A DNA stretch of 64,000 nucleotides from Prorocentrum cordatum (GCA_963575745.1 CAUYUJ010014271.1:148820-212819); one strand, 5' to 3'. Positions 10,573-20,395 are shown, counted from the stretch's first letter. A program made the numbers and translations. Notes: a model not told the origin generated them from the letters alone.

Positions 10573-11186
10573 GGGCGTGCTCACGGGTGAGTGGACAGGC
10601 CAGGAGGGAGGGGTTGGCTGGCGAGGTGGCGCCCACCCATGCACAAGCAGACTCGCTCATCCACCCATGTCGGAAATAGGCGTGGGACGGCCACGAATTG
10701 AGGCAGAATGGGTGATGATGTCGCCGCACCCATGGATCCACCCAGCCAGGTCTCTTGGCAGCCTGGGCGACGCTTCCTCAGAGGGTGGGCAAGAACTCCT
10801 CCCGGCGGCGTGCCGGAAGGGGGGAAGGGAGGCGGGGCAGGCCTGCCCAGAGGGCGGCCGGGCTTCTCATCAGCCCTCCGGGCGTGCTCACGGGTGAGTG
10901 GACAGGCCAGGAGGGAGGGGTTGGCTGGCGAGGTGGCGCCCACCCATGCACAAGCAGACTCGCTCATCCACCCATGTCGGAAATAGGCGTGGGACGGCCA
11001 CGAATTGAGGCAGAATGGGTGATGATGTCGCCGCACCCATGGATCCACCCAGCCAGGTCTCTTGGCAGCCTGGGCGACGCTTCCTCAGAGGGTGGGCAAG
11101 AACTCCTCCCGGCGGCGTGCCGGAAGGGGGGAAGGGAGGCGGGGCAGGCCTGCCCAGAGGGCGGCCGGGCTTCTCATCAGCCCTCC
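10573..11186. repeat. Perfect 307 bp tandem duplication
   Basis: 10573-10879 and 10880-11186 appear identical on direct reading, both starting GGGCGTGCTCACGGGTGAGT. Identity over 307 bases in an otherwise decayed region means a very recent duplication or an assembly artefact. Confidence 0.9.
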
Positions 11187-11312
11187 GTCCTTCTGAGAGG
11201 CCGTCTTTGTTCTTCGGGGAAGGCTCGGAGTGGTTCTCAGAAGGCTCGGTGCCTTCTGAGCCTCTTTGTTCTTCGGGGAAGGCTCGGTGCCTTCTGAGCC
11301 TTCTGGGAAGGC
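11187..11312. repeat. GGGGAAGGCTCGG tandem repeat
   Basis: Three to four units carrying TTCTTCGGGGAAGGCTCGG and GTGCCTTCTGAGCC; AAGGCTCGGTGCCTT is itself partly palindromic. Confidence 0.75.
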
Positions 11313-11402
11313 TCGCCCCAGCTGCCATCACCCCTGAGCGCGCCAGCGAGAGCAAGAACTCCTCAGCGGAGGACCACCCAAAAACTGCATGACGAGAAAC
11401 GT

Positions 11403-11536
11403 TCGGAGGTCCGCGCGGATTTCCTGGGTCGGCGCCGGGCCATCCTCCCTGGCGCGCGGAGCGCGCCAGTGGGCGATGCCAGAGGCGCCGCCAGGGGAAT
11501 CCATGGCAGATGCAGGAAGTCCGCGCGGACCTCCGA
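11403..11536. mobile_element. Short TIR element, 134 bp, non-autonomous
   Basis: Left arm 11403-11426 (TCGGAGGTCCGCGCGGATTT plus CCTG) and right arm 11513-11536 are inverted repeats with one mismatch over 24 bases. Related arms occur at 6169 and at 20396-20482, where the arms carry TTTCTTGGATC. I could not assign a clear TSD (flanks AGAAACGT and CGAATCAT differ). Confidence 0.7.
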
Positions 11537-11540
11537 CGAA

Positions 11541-12070
11541 TCATGTTTACGCGGGTGTGTCTTCTTCGGCTCGGTGCTGGCACTGTCGGGGGAACATCTG
11601 CGCTCGTTGCCTGCCGACCTTTAGCCGAGGGTGCCTGCATACGGGCAGTCAGTGCAAAGGATCGGTACGCCACGGGGAGAGGAATGGGGGAGGAAGAGGA
11701 AGAGGAGGATACGGATCGCCGATCTCATCATCTCTTCGATCACCATTGTGTGCTCTAGAACCCTCTCACAAGGTGAACATGGCGTGCTAGTGCCAACACA
11801 AACTGCCACTGGCTGGTCAACAACCGTCCGTCAATAATCCCACGTGGAAACGCAGCAATACAATCGGACACCCAACTAACTATTCTCAAACAACGCCGAC
11901 AACGCATGCCCAACACGCATCATTGTTTTTCTCTCCCTCTCTTTCTTTATGTCTATGTGTACATGTTACATGTATGTCTATGTGTCTATATATATATATA
12001 TGTGTATGTATGTATTGCTGGCCCCTTCTGCCCCTGTCCCTCCGAAATCTCGCTGAATCCCTCACTCGCG
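11541..12070. other. Unique interval with a short TA/TG run
   Basis: Contains GTCTATATATATATATATGT at about 11980-12010. No gene or RNA recognised; it borders the minus-strand small ORF. Confidence 0.4.
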
Positions 12071-12074
12071 CAAA

Positions 12075-12314
12075 CTACTTCCCCTGACCAATAAGTCTCG
12101 TCGCCTCCATGTATCGGTTGACGTCGCTGCTCGAGCCATACTTCTGCCGAATGAGCATAATCATCTCCTGCTTCTCCTCTTCTGTGCTGAAGGGCCGTCT
12201 TTGGATGACTTGGCGGGCGGCGAAACTCCAGAACACTACACTGGATAATACAATTGCACGCACGTGGAATGTAAAGGCTACGTGCTGGTAATGGCCGACA
12301 GCCCAGGATAACAT
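12075..12314 (-). CDS. Small protein or last exon, unknown function
   Basis: A 79-codon minus-strand frame ending in TAG. The translation has real protein texture rather than repeat texture: a hydrophobic stretch near residues 20-32 (VRAIVLSSVVFWSFAA), a basic turn (RQVIQRRPFS), then an acidic/amphipathic segment (TEEEKQEMIMLIRQKY) and a hydrophilic tail. That is the layout of a short single-pass membrane or mitochondrial accessory protein, but I recognise no family. The start is uncertain: the first ATG gives 79 residues, and a TTATCCAG upstream of the hydrophobic part could be a splice acceptor, making this a terminal exon. There is no DinoSL or poly(A) evidence. It could still be a chance frame, since no homologue was checked. 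Confidence 0.4.
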   Translation of the reverse strand: MLSWAVGHYQHVAFTFHVRAIVLSSVVFWSFAARQVIQRRPFSTEEEKQEMIMLIRQKYGSSSDVNRYMEATRLIGQGK

Positions 12315-12534
12315 AGGTGCTTCACCCGATTCTGTTTCATCTATGCAGCCTCCCCCGCTACAGTTGATCTCTTCCCTCCAGCCTCGATTCTCAATGTTCT
12401 ACTCGCTGCCCTCCTCTCTCTCAATTCTCGTCCCTCCACCCTATGCTCTCTACTCCACACTCCCTGTTTTCTGCTCTGGCCTCTACCCTCTACTCTGACT
12501 CTTTACTCTATATGCTCTACTCTTCGGATTTTGT

Positions 12535-12925
12535 TAATTTCTCTCTCTCTCTCTCTCGGAACGTGTGTGCGTGTGTTTTCGGGGGGGGGGCGCTCTCTCT
12601 CTCCCTTCCTCTCTACTTGTCCCTCTCTCTCCTACTTGCTCCGGCCATGTTCCTGTCTACCCTCTCTACTCTTGCGTGTGCGTGTGCGTGCGTGTGCGCG
12701 TGCGCGTGCGCGCGTGCGCGTGCGCGTGCGCGTGCGCGTGCGTGTGCGTGTGCGTGTGCGTGTGCGCGCGCGCGTGCGCGTGCGCGTGCGCGTGCGCGTG
12801 CGCCGCGCGTGCGCGTGTGTGTGTTTGTGTGTGTGTGGATTGGAGGTTGCTCTCTGTCTCTCTTTCTCTCTCTCTCTCTCTGTATAGATGACAAGTATCC
12901 CTCTCCCTCACTCTCTCTCCTACTT
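12535..12925. repeat. CT, then GTGCGC, then CT microsatellites
   Basis: CTCTCTCT at 12540-12560, a G-run at 12582-12590, alternating GTGCGC/GCGTGC units at 12675-12815 (purine-pyrimidine alternation, potential Z-DNA), then GT and CT runs to about 12885. Confidence 0.95.
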
Positions 12926-13124
12926 GCTCCAACTGTCTTCCTGCTTTCCCCTCTCTGCTTTCTGCACTCGCTCTGCTCAAGAGGCCCCCGAAACGAACCC
13001 CCCCCTATTGGCAGACGTCCTGAGAGCCTGCAGCATCCCCGCCCGGCAGCTCCCACTGCGCCCTGCGCCCACAACCCAGGCACGGCAGCTGGATGGGCCA
13101 GCGGCGGCCCGACCACGGTCCGAG
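12926..13124. other. Unique interval, nothing recognised
   Basis: GC-rich, no supported gene. It forms the left flank of the TIR element that starts at 13133. Confidence 0.4.
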
Positions 13125-13306
13125 CAGTAGGCTTAAGTCGGGCGTGTCCTCCTACAGGGGGATTCTGGGTGAGCAATTAAACAAATACTCCAACAATGCC
13201 CACCAAATACCCCAAAATAGTACAACAACATCGTCCCCATCTCTTTTTTTTTGGCTATTTGGGGATATTCCTTCTGTAGAGGGACACGCCCGACTTAACA
13301 GTAGGC
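13125..13306. mobile_element. TIR element family 1, copy 1: 166 bp with 8 bp TSD
   Basis: The element spans 13133-13298. The left end TTAAGTCGGGCGTGTCC pairs with the right end (reverse complement TTAAGTCGGGCGTGTCCC), and complementarity continues into CTCCTACAGGGGGA / CTCTACAGAAGGA, so the TIR is about 30 bases. It is flanked by a perfect 8 bp direct repeat CAGTAGGC (13125-13132 and 13299-13306). The interior is AT-richer and has no coding capacity. Sisters lie at 16902 and 63074. An 8 bp duplication suits hAT-type transposases; the introner class of dinoflagellate intron-generating elements is another possibility. Confidence 0.85.
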
Positions 13307-13869
13307 GAAGTGGGGCTCTGCAATAGAGGAGGCCAATCTGGTGGGTGCCCGAGGGCGCGTCATGCAAGGCTCTCTGCCAGGCCGAGGGTTTGCCAGCACC
13401 CGCCGTCCCAGAGGCGTGCCTCCGAGAATCCCGCGGAGCGCTGGACATGGATATGTACATCCCCGTTCTCCGAGGTCGGGGCATGTCCGCGTGCCCGACG
13501 CTCCGCGAGAACCTCGGAGGTACAATAGGTCTCCGAATGGGCAGATACGGAGACGCCCCTGGCCGCAGGCCTCCTCTCACACCTGGCGCGGCGCTGGGCT
13601 CGCTCCTCGGGTCGGCATGCTTCGAGCCGCGGCTCCCCCAGCCTCAGGGCCTCATGCACGGGGTCTCCGACCACCCGGGACGCCGGTGGCGCCCCGGAAG
13701 CAGCTGCAGCCGCGGGGCCGGGGCGTGCCCCGCTCTCTCCGCCTGCTCCGGCCGGGACTCGCAGGGTCTTGGTGTGCAGTGTCCTGGTCTCTGGGCCCCT
13801 CGAAGCCCGTGGTCTACAGACTGGAGGGCAACGGTGCGGGTGGGGGGGCCAACGGTGCGGGTGGGGGGA
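13307..13869. other. Unique GC-rich interval
   Basis: Open frames occur on both strands but none has recognisable domains. A GTGCGGGTGGGGGGNCCAAC-like direct repeat lies near 13835-13873. Confidence 0.35.
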
Positions 13870-14010
13870 CCAACTCACGGGGGGGGGAGCATTGAGCTGG
13901 AATCGGCGACACATCGCCGGTAGATCGGCGACAGGGCCTCAATAGCAGAGCCGCGCGTTCCGGGGCTGGGTGGACTATCGGGCCCCCATCGGCGATCAAT
14001 GGGCGATTGA
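13870..14010. repeat. Dispersed element with CGGCGACACATCGCCG hairpin, copy 2
   Basis: Same segment order as 3820-4005. Also carries CCCCATCGGCGATCAATGGG, another short inverted repeat. Confidence 0.65.
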
Positions 14011-15055
14011 GGGCCCTGTTCCCTCCCAACGTTGCCTCTTGGCTTTCGGATCATAACTCGGCTCTCAGGCGGCCGTTCGGGACGATCCGGGCACCCCCTG
14101 AGCCCTCGGCGAGGCGCAGCCGCTGGAACGCATCCCGAGACTGGAAAGCTGCCGAGAGCCGACGAAAACGCGCAAAAACCTCGAATCTCGAAATTTGGGG
14201 GTCGATGCATCCCCCCTTGAGCCTGTCCCCTCCAACGCTGCACCTGGCATATCTGGGAGGCTGGTTAGAGCAGCAGGCTGGAGCCAAATGGCCTGCTGTT
14301 GCTTCCTCCCCCTGCCCAGACCTCCGGCCCTTGGGGAAGCAACTGGGGGCAGTAGCCACTGCACGCTATGGCAACGGCTGCCCGTCGAAGAATTACTCCA
14401 GCCAGCCGACTGGCCAGCCCCTGCCAGTCCACCAGCCATCCCCCACCAATCCTGGCCAGGGTACGGCAGGTGTTCACTTGACGACTCAGGCGCTGGCTTC
14501 TGATACTGCGTGGACCGTTGAACCGTGAACGATCGCGGCCTTCCGATGGCGCAGATCGTTCGATGCCTTGTCGATTCAGGGCCGCTGGCGGCGTTCAGCC
14601 TGGAGCGCCCGCGCTGGGGTCGCCGCCGCGTCGACACCACACGAACCTGCCGCATGTCTTTCCATGAGATGGAGTGATTATACATCAAACGCCCGCCCCT
14701 CCAGAGCAGGAGGCAACCTGCCTCCCCCAAACGGCCGCCGGGCCTCGGCCTAGACAACATCAAGCAGGGCTCCCGCTTCCGCCGCCGCCGCTGCCAACGC
14801 CCCAGCTGCTGCTTGCTGCTGCCGCTGCAACTCTCGCTGATGCTGCCAATGTTGCCGTTGATGCTGCCGCCGATGCCACCGCCGATGCCACTCGCCGCCG
14901 CCGATGCCGCCAGCGCCACTGCTGCTTCTCCCAGAGGGAGTCTGTGCAGGGGCGGAGATGCCATGGCAAGCCGGAAGTACATGGTCCCAGCCTGGAGATC
15001 AGCTGAGTGCACAGCTGGAAGCCGCCACTACGACCACGACTGCACCCCCATTCCG
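14011..15055. other. Unique GC-rich interval with a short GCC/GCT-rich patch
   Basis: 14770-14930 is rich in GCCGCCGCT, GATGCTGCC and similar units. No gene family recognised in the remainder. Confidence 0.4.
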
Positions 15056-15061
15056 TCTGGC

Positions 15062-15285
15062 TCTTCCTCCTCCTCCTCCTCCTCCTCCTCCTCCTCCTCC
15101 TCCTCCTCCGTCCTCCTCCTCTCCTCCTCCTCCTCCTCCTCCTCCTCCTCACTCCTCCTCCTCCTCCTCCTCCTCCCTCCTCCTCCTCCTCCTCCTCCTC
15201 CTCCCCCTCCTCCTCGCTCTCCTCCTCCCCTCCTCTCCTCTCCTCCTCCTCCTCCTCCTCCTCCTCCTCCTCCTCCTCCCGTCAG
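15062..15285. repeat. CTC (TCC) microsatellite
   Basis: About 220 bases of nearly pure CTCCTC; pyrimidine strand is plus. The following 15286-15975 has no recognisable feature. Confidence 0.95.
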
Positions 15286-15984
15286 ACCCCACTAAGCCGA
15301 ACCACCAGAACCCCGCACAACCCAGCGAGGTAGCAAGGCTGAGCTGCCAGGGGTGACTGCCGGCGGGCGACCCCGGCCGCCGCCATTGGTGCGATTCTGG
15401 TCGCCGCATTGACGAGCTCTCCGAGAACAGCCTTCATGCTGTGAGGCCAAGGAGGTTGGCGGCATCAGGCTCCAGCAAGGTGCCCTGCACCAGGCCGTCA
15501 AAAGAGGCGGGGGAGAACAGTAGAGACGGCACTGATGAGGGCGAGGGAGAGGGTGAGGATCGGGATGAGAAGATGCAGGCGGAGGAAGATCGTACAGGTA
15601 ATGAGCAAGAAGCGTGAAGAGGGGGGCATCTGAGAAGACGTCAACTATACACCCACACCGACCCTTGCCAAGCCGAATGATTGGGCCCCAGATCCGCCAG
15701 CGTGCCGCGACGCACTGAACGGAGTGCCTTCAGAAAGACCACACGTATTTTGCAAGGAGCATCGTCTCCAGTGTTCTGGGTGCTCCTGGGAATCCCTGCA
15801 TGACTTTCCAGAGGCCTCGGGAGCGTGGCCACGGATCTCAACCTCGATCTTGGTTTAAATGTGGCCCCAAGGGACCGTCTTGGAGGCACCACAGTCAGGC
15901 CTAAGAGGCAATCACCTCTGAACATGCTCGCCTGTTCGGTCTGGATATGCTTGTCTTATTGGTCCTAGGAGCGTCCAGGACAGC

Positions 15985-16530
15985 CTAAGATGTCGCCGCG
16001 GGAGCCTCGAAGAGGGACCCCAAGATGCCCCGAAAAGGGGCTCACGAGGCCCCGAAGAGCCCCCCAGGAGGGGCCCAGGAGGGCGAACTCGAACGGCCAC
16101 TCGCAGCCCTCCCACCGCGAGGAGGCTCCCGAGATGGCCAACAAGAGCCCGCCAGACGCCACCCAGCGGCCCCCAAGCAGACCACAGGAGGAGGAGCAGG
16201 AGGAGGAGGAGGAGGAGGAGGAGGAGGAAAGATGCCCCCTGGAGGCCACGAGAGGCATTCAGTGGGCCCCTCCGCCCACGAGCCAAGTGCGGTGGCGGGC
16301 AGGGCAGAGGGCCACGAGGCACGGCGCGGTCCGGCCAGGAGGCACGGGAAGGCGCGAAACGGCCCGAGCGCACCCCAACACGGCCGCCGGAGTGCACCCT
16401 GACACGACCCAGGAGGGCCACAAGTTCGACCAAGAGGGCCCCAAGAGGCCCCCAAGAAAGCTCGACTCGCCAGGCAAAAGAGAACACTGGGTCCCCAAGA
16501 GGACCACAGAGGGCCCCGGGGGAACACCGA
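15985..16530. repeat. Degenerate GAGGCCCC/AAGAGGACC minisatellite
   Basis: Short degenerate units of the kind GAGGCCCCGAAGAGCCCC, CCAGGAGGGCC and CCAAGAGGACC. Its reverse complement (GCCTCTTGGG, CGTCTTGGAG) is the unit of the array at 18880-19490, so the two look like the same family in opposite orientation. A GGA run lies at 16190-16228. Confidence 0.6.
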
Positions 16531-16893
16531 AACCTGTAGCATGGATGCACCTCCGCTTTATATTTCACCACGCAAGCGTTTAGACTGGCCCGGCCGAGAT
16601 CGGCGTTGATGTATAGATGGCGCGAGCCTCGAGAGATCGAGGGAAGCATGCCAAGCTGCGCTGCGCCTGTCGTTGTGGAGCACTCTGCCGCGACTGCGAT
16701 CTGGCTTCTGGCGAAAGAGCGCGTGCAGCGCGCCGATGTCCGCGGGCCCGCGCCGCGCGGACGCACCGGCGCACCAAGGTGATCCCTGAGCAGCGACCGT
16801 GGTCGCAGGACCACCCAGCTCGGCTGACGGGGGGGGGGGGGGGCGAACGGGGCGGTAAGGCTTCGGGCTGTGCACAGATGACTCCCCCCTAGG
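16531..16893. other. Unique interval ending in a poly(G) run
   Basis: No gene recognised. A run of about 15 G at 16830-16844 lies 50-60 bases before the TIR element. Confidence 0.4.
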
Positions 16894-16901
16894 TAGTCGC
16901 C

Positions 16902-17068
16902 TTAAGTCGGGCCTGTCCAACTATACAGGGGGACTTTGAACGAAAGCCGAAAAATGGTCAACAAAAATACCCCCCAAAGATGGCCAAACAAGTGCTCAAA
17001 AGATCGTCCCCAGACTATTTCTCACCATTTCTGACAGTTCCTCCTGCAGAGGGAAGGGCCCGACTTCC
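16902..17068. mobile_element. TIR element family 1, copy 2, about 165 bp
   Basis: Left end TTAAGTCGGGCCTGTCC plus a CTATACAGGGGGA segment; right end TTCCTCCTGCAGAGGGAAGG followed by GCCCGACTT. The AT-rich interior (AAAAATACCCCCCAAAGATG, TCGTCCCCAGACTATTT) aligns with copy 1, including the TCGTCCCC block. The last two bases of the right TIR are CC instead of AA, and the flanks (TAGTCGCC, ACGCTGGC) no longer match, so it is an older insertion or has a rearranged flank. Confidence 0.75.
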
Positions 17069-17227
17069 ACGCTGGCCCCAGCAGGTCCCGTGAACAGCAC
17101 AGGGCGTCCCGTGGCGCCGCCTCCGGCGACAGTCCCAGGGCACTCCGCGCCTCGGGGTGGGGATGCCGAGGCCGCCGTGGACCGAGGTCTCGGCACACCT
17201 CTCGAGGCCAGCGGGGACTGCCCGGGG

Positions 17228-17347
17228 CGTCGTCTGCCTGTGCGCCACCCAAAACCTGACCCAGACGCGAAGGAGACACGTGCACGTCGTCGTCTGCCTG
17301 TGCGCCGCCCAAAACCTGACCCAAACGCGGGGGAGGCACGTGCACGT
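17228..17347. repeat. 60 bp tandem duplication
   Basis: Two copies of a unit beginning CGTCGTCTGCCTGTGCGCC and carrying CCCAAAACCTGACCCANACG and CACGTGCACG. The rest of 17069-17610 is unique, with no supported gene. Confidence 0.8.
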
Positions 17348-17611
17348 TTCCGGCGCCTTTGGTTGGACCCGCGCTTGCAGTTCAGAGGCTGCCCCTTTGG
17401 GGCACTCCCCTGCAATCCCGAATTCCCACCCCCAGCGCCCAATCGTTGCAAGCTCGATAAATTTCCTGCCTCTGGAAAGTTTTTGTTCTGGACGCCAGTC
17501 CCTGAGAAAGGTCTTGCCTGGAGCTTCTGAACTGGCTTTGATAGGTTCTGGGGCCGCTGTGACAAGGAACCATGGGCCCCCTTGGCCCCCTCACTTCGAG
17601 AACGGCGAGTT

Positions 17612-17668
17612 TGCACCGTACCATGCTTGAACTCCCTTCAGGCCTCGCTCCGACGCGGTACGGTGTGT
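17612..17668. repeat. TGCACCGTACC hairpin element, copy 1
   Basis: TGCACCGTACC and GGTACGGTGTG form inverted arms around a loop of about 33 bases. Copy 2 at 19587-19654 has the same arms around a different loop. A TATA run follows directly. Confidence 0.65.
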
Positions 17669-17695
17669 ATATATATATATATATATAGGTATATA

Positions 17696-17735
17696 CTAGA
17701 ACCACGCGCGCGCTTCGCGCGCGCTTAGGTTCTAG
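17696..17735. repeat. Perfect-armed CG-rich hairpin
   Basis: CTAGAACC, then ACGCGCGCGC, TTC, GCGCGCGC, TTA, GGTTCTAG: 8 bp plus 8 bp inverted arms with a tiny loop. Strong cruciform or hairpin potential. Confidence 0.75.
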
Positions 17736-17809
17736 CCGTGGCCACGGAACAGCTCCGAAGGTGGTATGAGCAGGCACAGGTCCAAGTATGTGGCGTTAGC
17801 CCAGAAATC

Positions 17810-18800
17810 CGACCTCCTCCCAGTCCTCCTCAATCCCCTCCGCCTCCTCCTGCCTCTCCGCCCCCTCCTCCCCCTCCCCCTCCTTCCCCCCCCACCCCCT
17901 CCCCCTCCTCCCTCCTTTTCCTCCCCCCTCTCCTCCTCCTCCTCCTCCTCCTCCTCCTCCTCCTCCTCCTCCTCCTCCCCTCCTCCTCCTCTCCTCCTCC
18001 TCTTCCTCCTCCTCCTCCTCCTCCTCCTCCTCCTCCTCCTCCTCCTCCCCCTCCTCCTGTTCCTCCTGTTCCTCCTGCTCCTCCCTTCTCCTCCTGCTCT
18101 CCTCCCCTCCTCCTCCTCCTCCTCCTCCTCCTCCTCCTCCTCCTCCTCCTCCTCCTGTCCTTCTCTTTCCCCTCCTCCTCCTCCTCCTCCTCCTCCTCTC
18201 CTCCCTCCTCCTCCTCCTCCTCCTTCCTCCCTCCCTCCTCCTCCTCCTCCTCCTCCTCCTCCTCATCTCCTCCTCCTCCTCTCCTCTCCTCCCCTCCTCC
18301 TCCCCCCCCTTCCTCCCTCCCCCTCTCCCCTTCCGCATCCTCCGACTCGTCGTCGTCCTCCTCCTCCTCCTCCTCCGCCGCCTCCTCGTCCTCCTCCCTC
18401 CTGTTCCTCCTCCTCTCCTCCTCCTCCTCCTCCTCCTCCTCCTCCTCCCTCCTCTCCACTCCCATCCTCCTCCATATTCTCCCCCCCCCTCCTCCCCCTC
18501 CTCTTCTTTTTTCCTCTCCTCGATCTCCTCCTCCGCCTCCTCCTCCTCATCTTCTCCTCCTCCTCCTCCTCCTTCCTACTCCTACTCATCCTCATCCTCC
18601 TCCTCCCTTCCCCTCATCTTCCTCCTCCTCCCTCCTTCCTTCTCTCTCTTCCCCTCCTCCTCCTCTTCCTCCTTCTCCTCCTCCTTCCCCTCCCTCTTTC
18701 CTCCTCCTCCTCCTCCTCCTCCTCCTCTTCCCCATTCTCCGCCCGCTCCTCGTCCTCCTCCTCCACCTTTTCCCTCTTCCTCCTCCCCCTTCCTGCCCCT
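17810..18800. repeat. Largest CTC (TCC) tract, about 1 kb
   Basis: Nearly continuous CTCCTC/CCTCCC for about 990 bases, with pure sub-runs at 17930-17980, 18005-18055, 18105-18160 and 18420-18455. Pyrimidine strand is plus throughout. Long serine, leucine or proline frames are artefacts. Confidence 0.97.
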
Positions 18801-18879
18801 CCCAAGACACTCGACGCCGGGATTTGTTCACAACATGGGCCAAGGATATCCGGACGACTTCCCGGGGCCGACTGTTCAT

Positions 18880-19490
18880 CCCGACTTGTGTTTTACGGTC
18901 CCGGGGCCCCGCAGGGGCCCCTTGGGAATGCATCTTGGGAGCCCTTCGGGGGCTTCTGGCGGCGCCTTGGGGGCCTCTTGGGCGCTTCTTGGAGTCTCCT
19001 AGGGGCTTTTTGCGGCCGAAGGCTCGAAAGGTCCGTTCGGATTCCGTCTGGGGTCCTTCTTAGAGCCGGCTTGGGGCTATCTTGGAACGTCTTGGAGGCC
19101 TCCTGGGCTGCTTGGGTCCCTCTCGGGCTGTCTTGGGGCCGTCTTGGGAGCCTCTTGGGCCGTCTTTGGGCGATCTCGGGAGCCTCTTCGGCTATCTTGG
19201 AGCGTCGGGAAGCCGCACAGGTAAGAACCACAAAAAATCCTCCCAAGCCGTCGAAAAAAAAACATTTGTTTGCCTCTTGTGGCCCTCTTGAAAAAAGCCT
19301 CTTGGAGGCCTCCTTGGGCGTCATGGAAGCTTCTTGGGCCGTCTAGGGACTATCTTGACTGTCTTGGACCGATATTGTGGCGTCTCGGAGCCCTCATGGA
19401 CATCTTGGGTGCTTCCTGGAGCCGTCTTGGAGGCCTCCTGGAGGCGTCCTGGGCCGTCTGGAGGCGTCTTGGAGGCGCCAGGGCGGGGGT
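18880..19490. repeat. Degenerate CTTGGGAGCCTCTTGGG minisatellite
   Basis: Units of about 12-20 bases built from CTTGGGNGCCT and GTCTTGGAGGCCTCC. This is the reverse-orientation relative of 15985-16530. An A-run with a CGTCGAAAAAAAAACATT segment interrupts at about 19245-19265. Confidence 0.7.
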
Positions 19491-19586
19491 ATTAAAGAAG
19501 GGGGCCCGATGGTTTTGAGGTGGTCGGGGCCCCCGGGCTGGGGACCTGGTATTCATCCATATTATATATCGAAGGGCCGATAAACT

Positions 19587-19654
19587 ATGCACCGTACCAT
19601 TCCTGGGTCGAAGATCGACAACGCCTCGGGAGATGTCAACGCGGTACGGTGCAT
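19587..19654. repeat. TGCACCGTACC hairpin element, copy 2
   Basis: ATGCACCGTACC at 19587-19598 and GGTACGGTGCAT at 19643-19654 are perfect 12 bp inverted arms. Together with copy 1 it brackets the 17.7-19.5 kb CTC and minisatellite block. Confidence 0.75.
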
Positions 19655-19849
19655 ACATATCGTCCACGGACTCGCACATCCTTCAGACTGGAGAAACGAC
19701 TCCAAAAGCAGGCTGGGATAACTGCATGTTGATTGGCGTCGAATTGGATTTCACATCACTACCACGACAGGAACCAGCACTGCCATCTCCTTGGCTTGCT
19801 TGAGAGTTCTCGCCATCGTCGTCGTTGTGATTGGGAGGCATTCGTCCTG

Positions 19850-20005
19850 TCTCCTCCTCCTCCTTTTCCTTTTCCTCCTCCACCTCCTCCTTCTCCTCTT
19901 TATCCTCCTCTTACATCCTTCCCCTCAGCCTCTTCCTCCCCCTTCCCTCCTCCGTCGCCTCCCCCATCCCCCCTCCTTCTGCATCCTCCTCCTCTTTTCC
20001 TTTCC
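19850..20005. repeat. CT-rich CTCCTC tract
   Basis: Pyrimidine-rich, interrupted CTCCTC/TTCCTC units; plus strand is again pyrimidine. Confidence 0.85.
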
Positions 20006-20395
20006 CCGTCCCTCCCGTGGCGCGCGTGCGACTCTACTTTCCTCGGCGCCGCCGCCGCCCCAGCCGGCGCAGGCGCGTTCGCAAATGGCCGGATCATGCG
20101 GCTGTTGGGACAAACCCGCGGGACAGCCTGGACAGGGGCTGCTCTTGACCTCGACCAGAACATGTTGTTGCGAAGCCTCGTGACAAGCACATGAGCAGTT
20201 AAGACAAGCTGGCGCGGTGCGCACAGCTGTCTTCCAGCTGTCTGCAGGGATGATCGCTATATTCTCGTTGGGGAAGACCGCAGGCGTCTCAGACGGCAGC
20301 GGCGTGCCTGCCGACTTCTCCGGCCCACGTCTGCCTGGGACGACCCCTCTTCCCAGAAGAGTGCAAATCACGGCGTAAACATAAACTTTCGGAGC

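Noticed and set aside
13131-13298. TTAA target-site duplication (piggyBac-type) for the TIR family
   Set aside because: Both ends do show TTAA, but the flanking direct repeat extends over 8 further bases, and copy 3 has CTAG-like instead of TTAA at the left end, so an 8 bp TSD fits better.
17738-19346. Very long frames (over 400 codons) across 17.7-19.3 kb
   Set aside because: They consist of serine, leucine or proline homopolymers from a CTC tract and are open in several frames at once.
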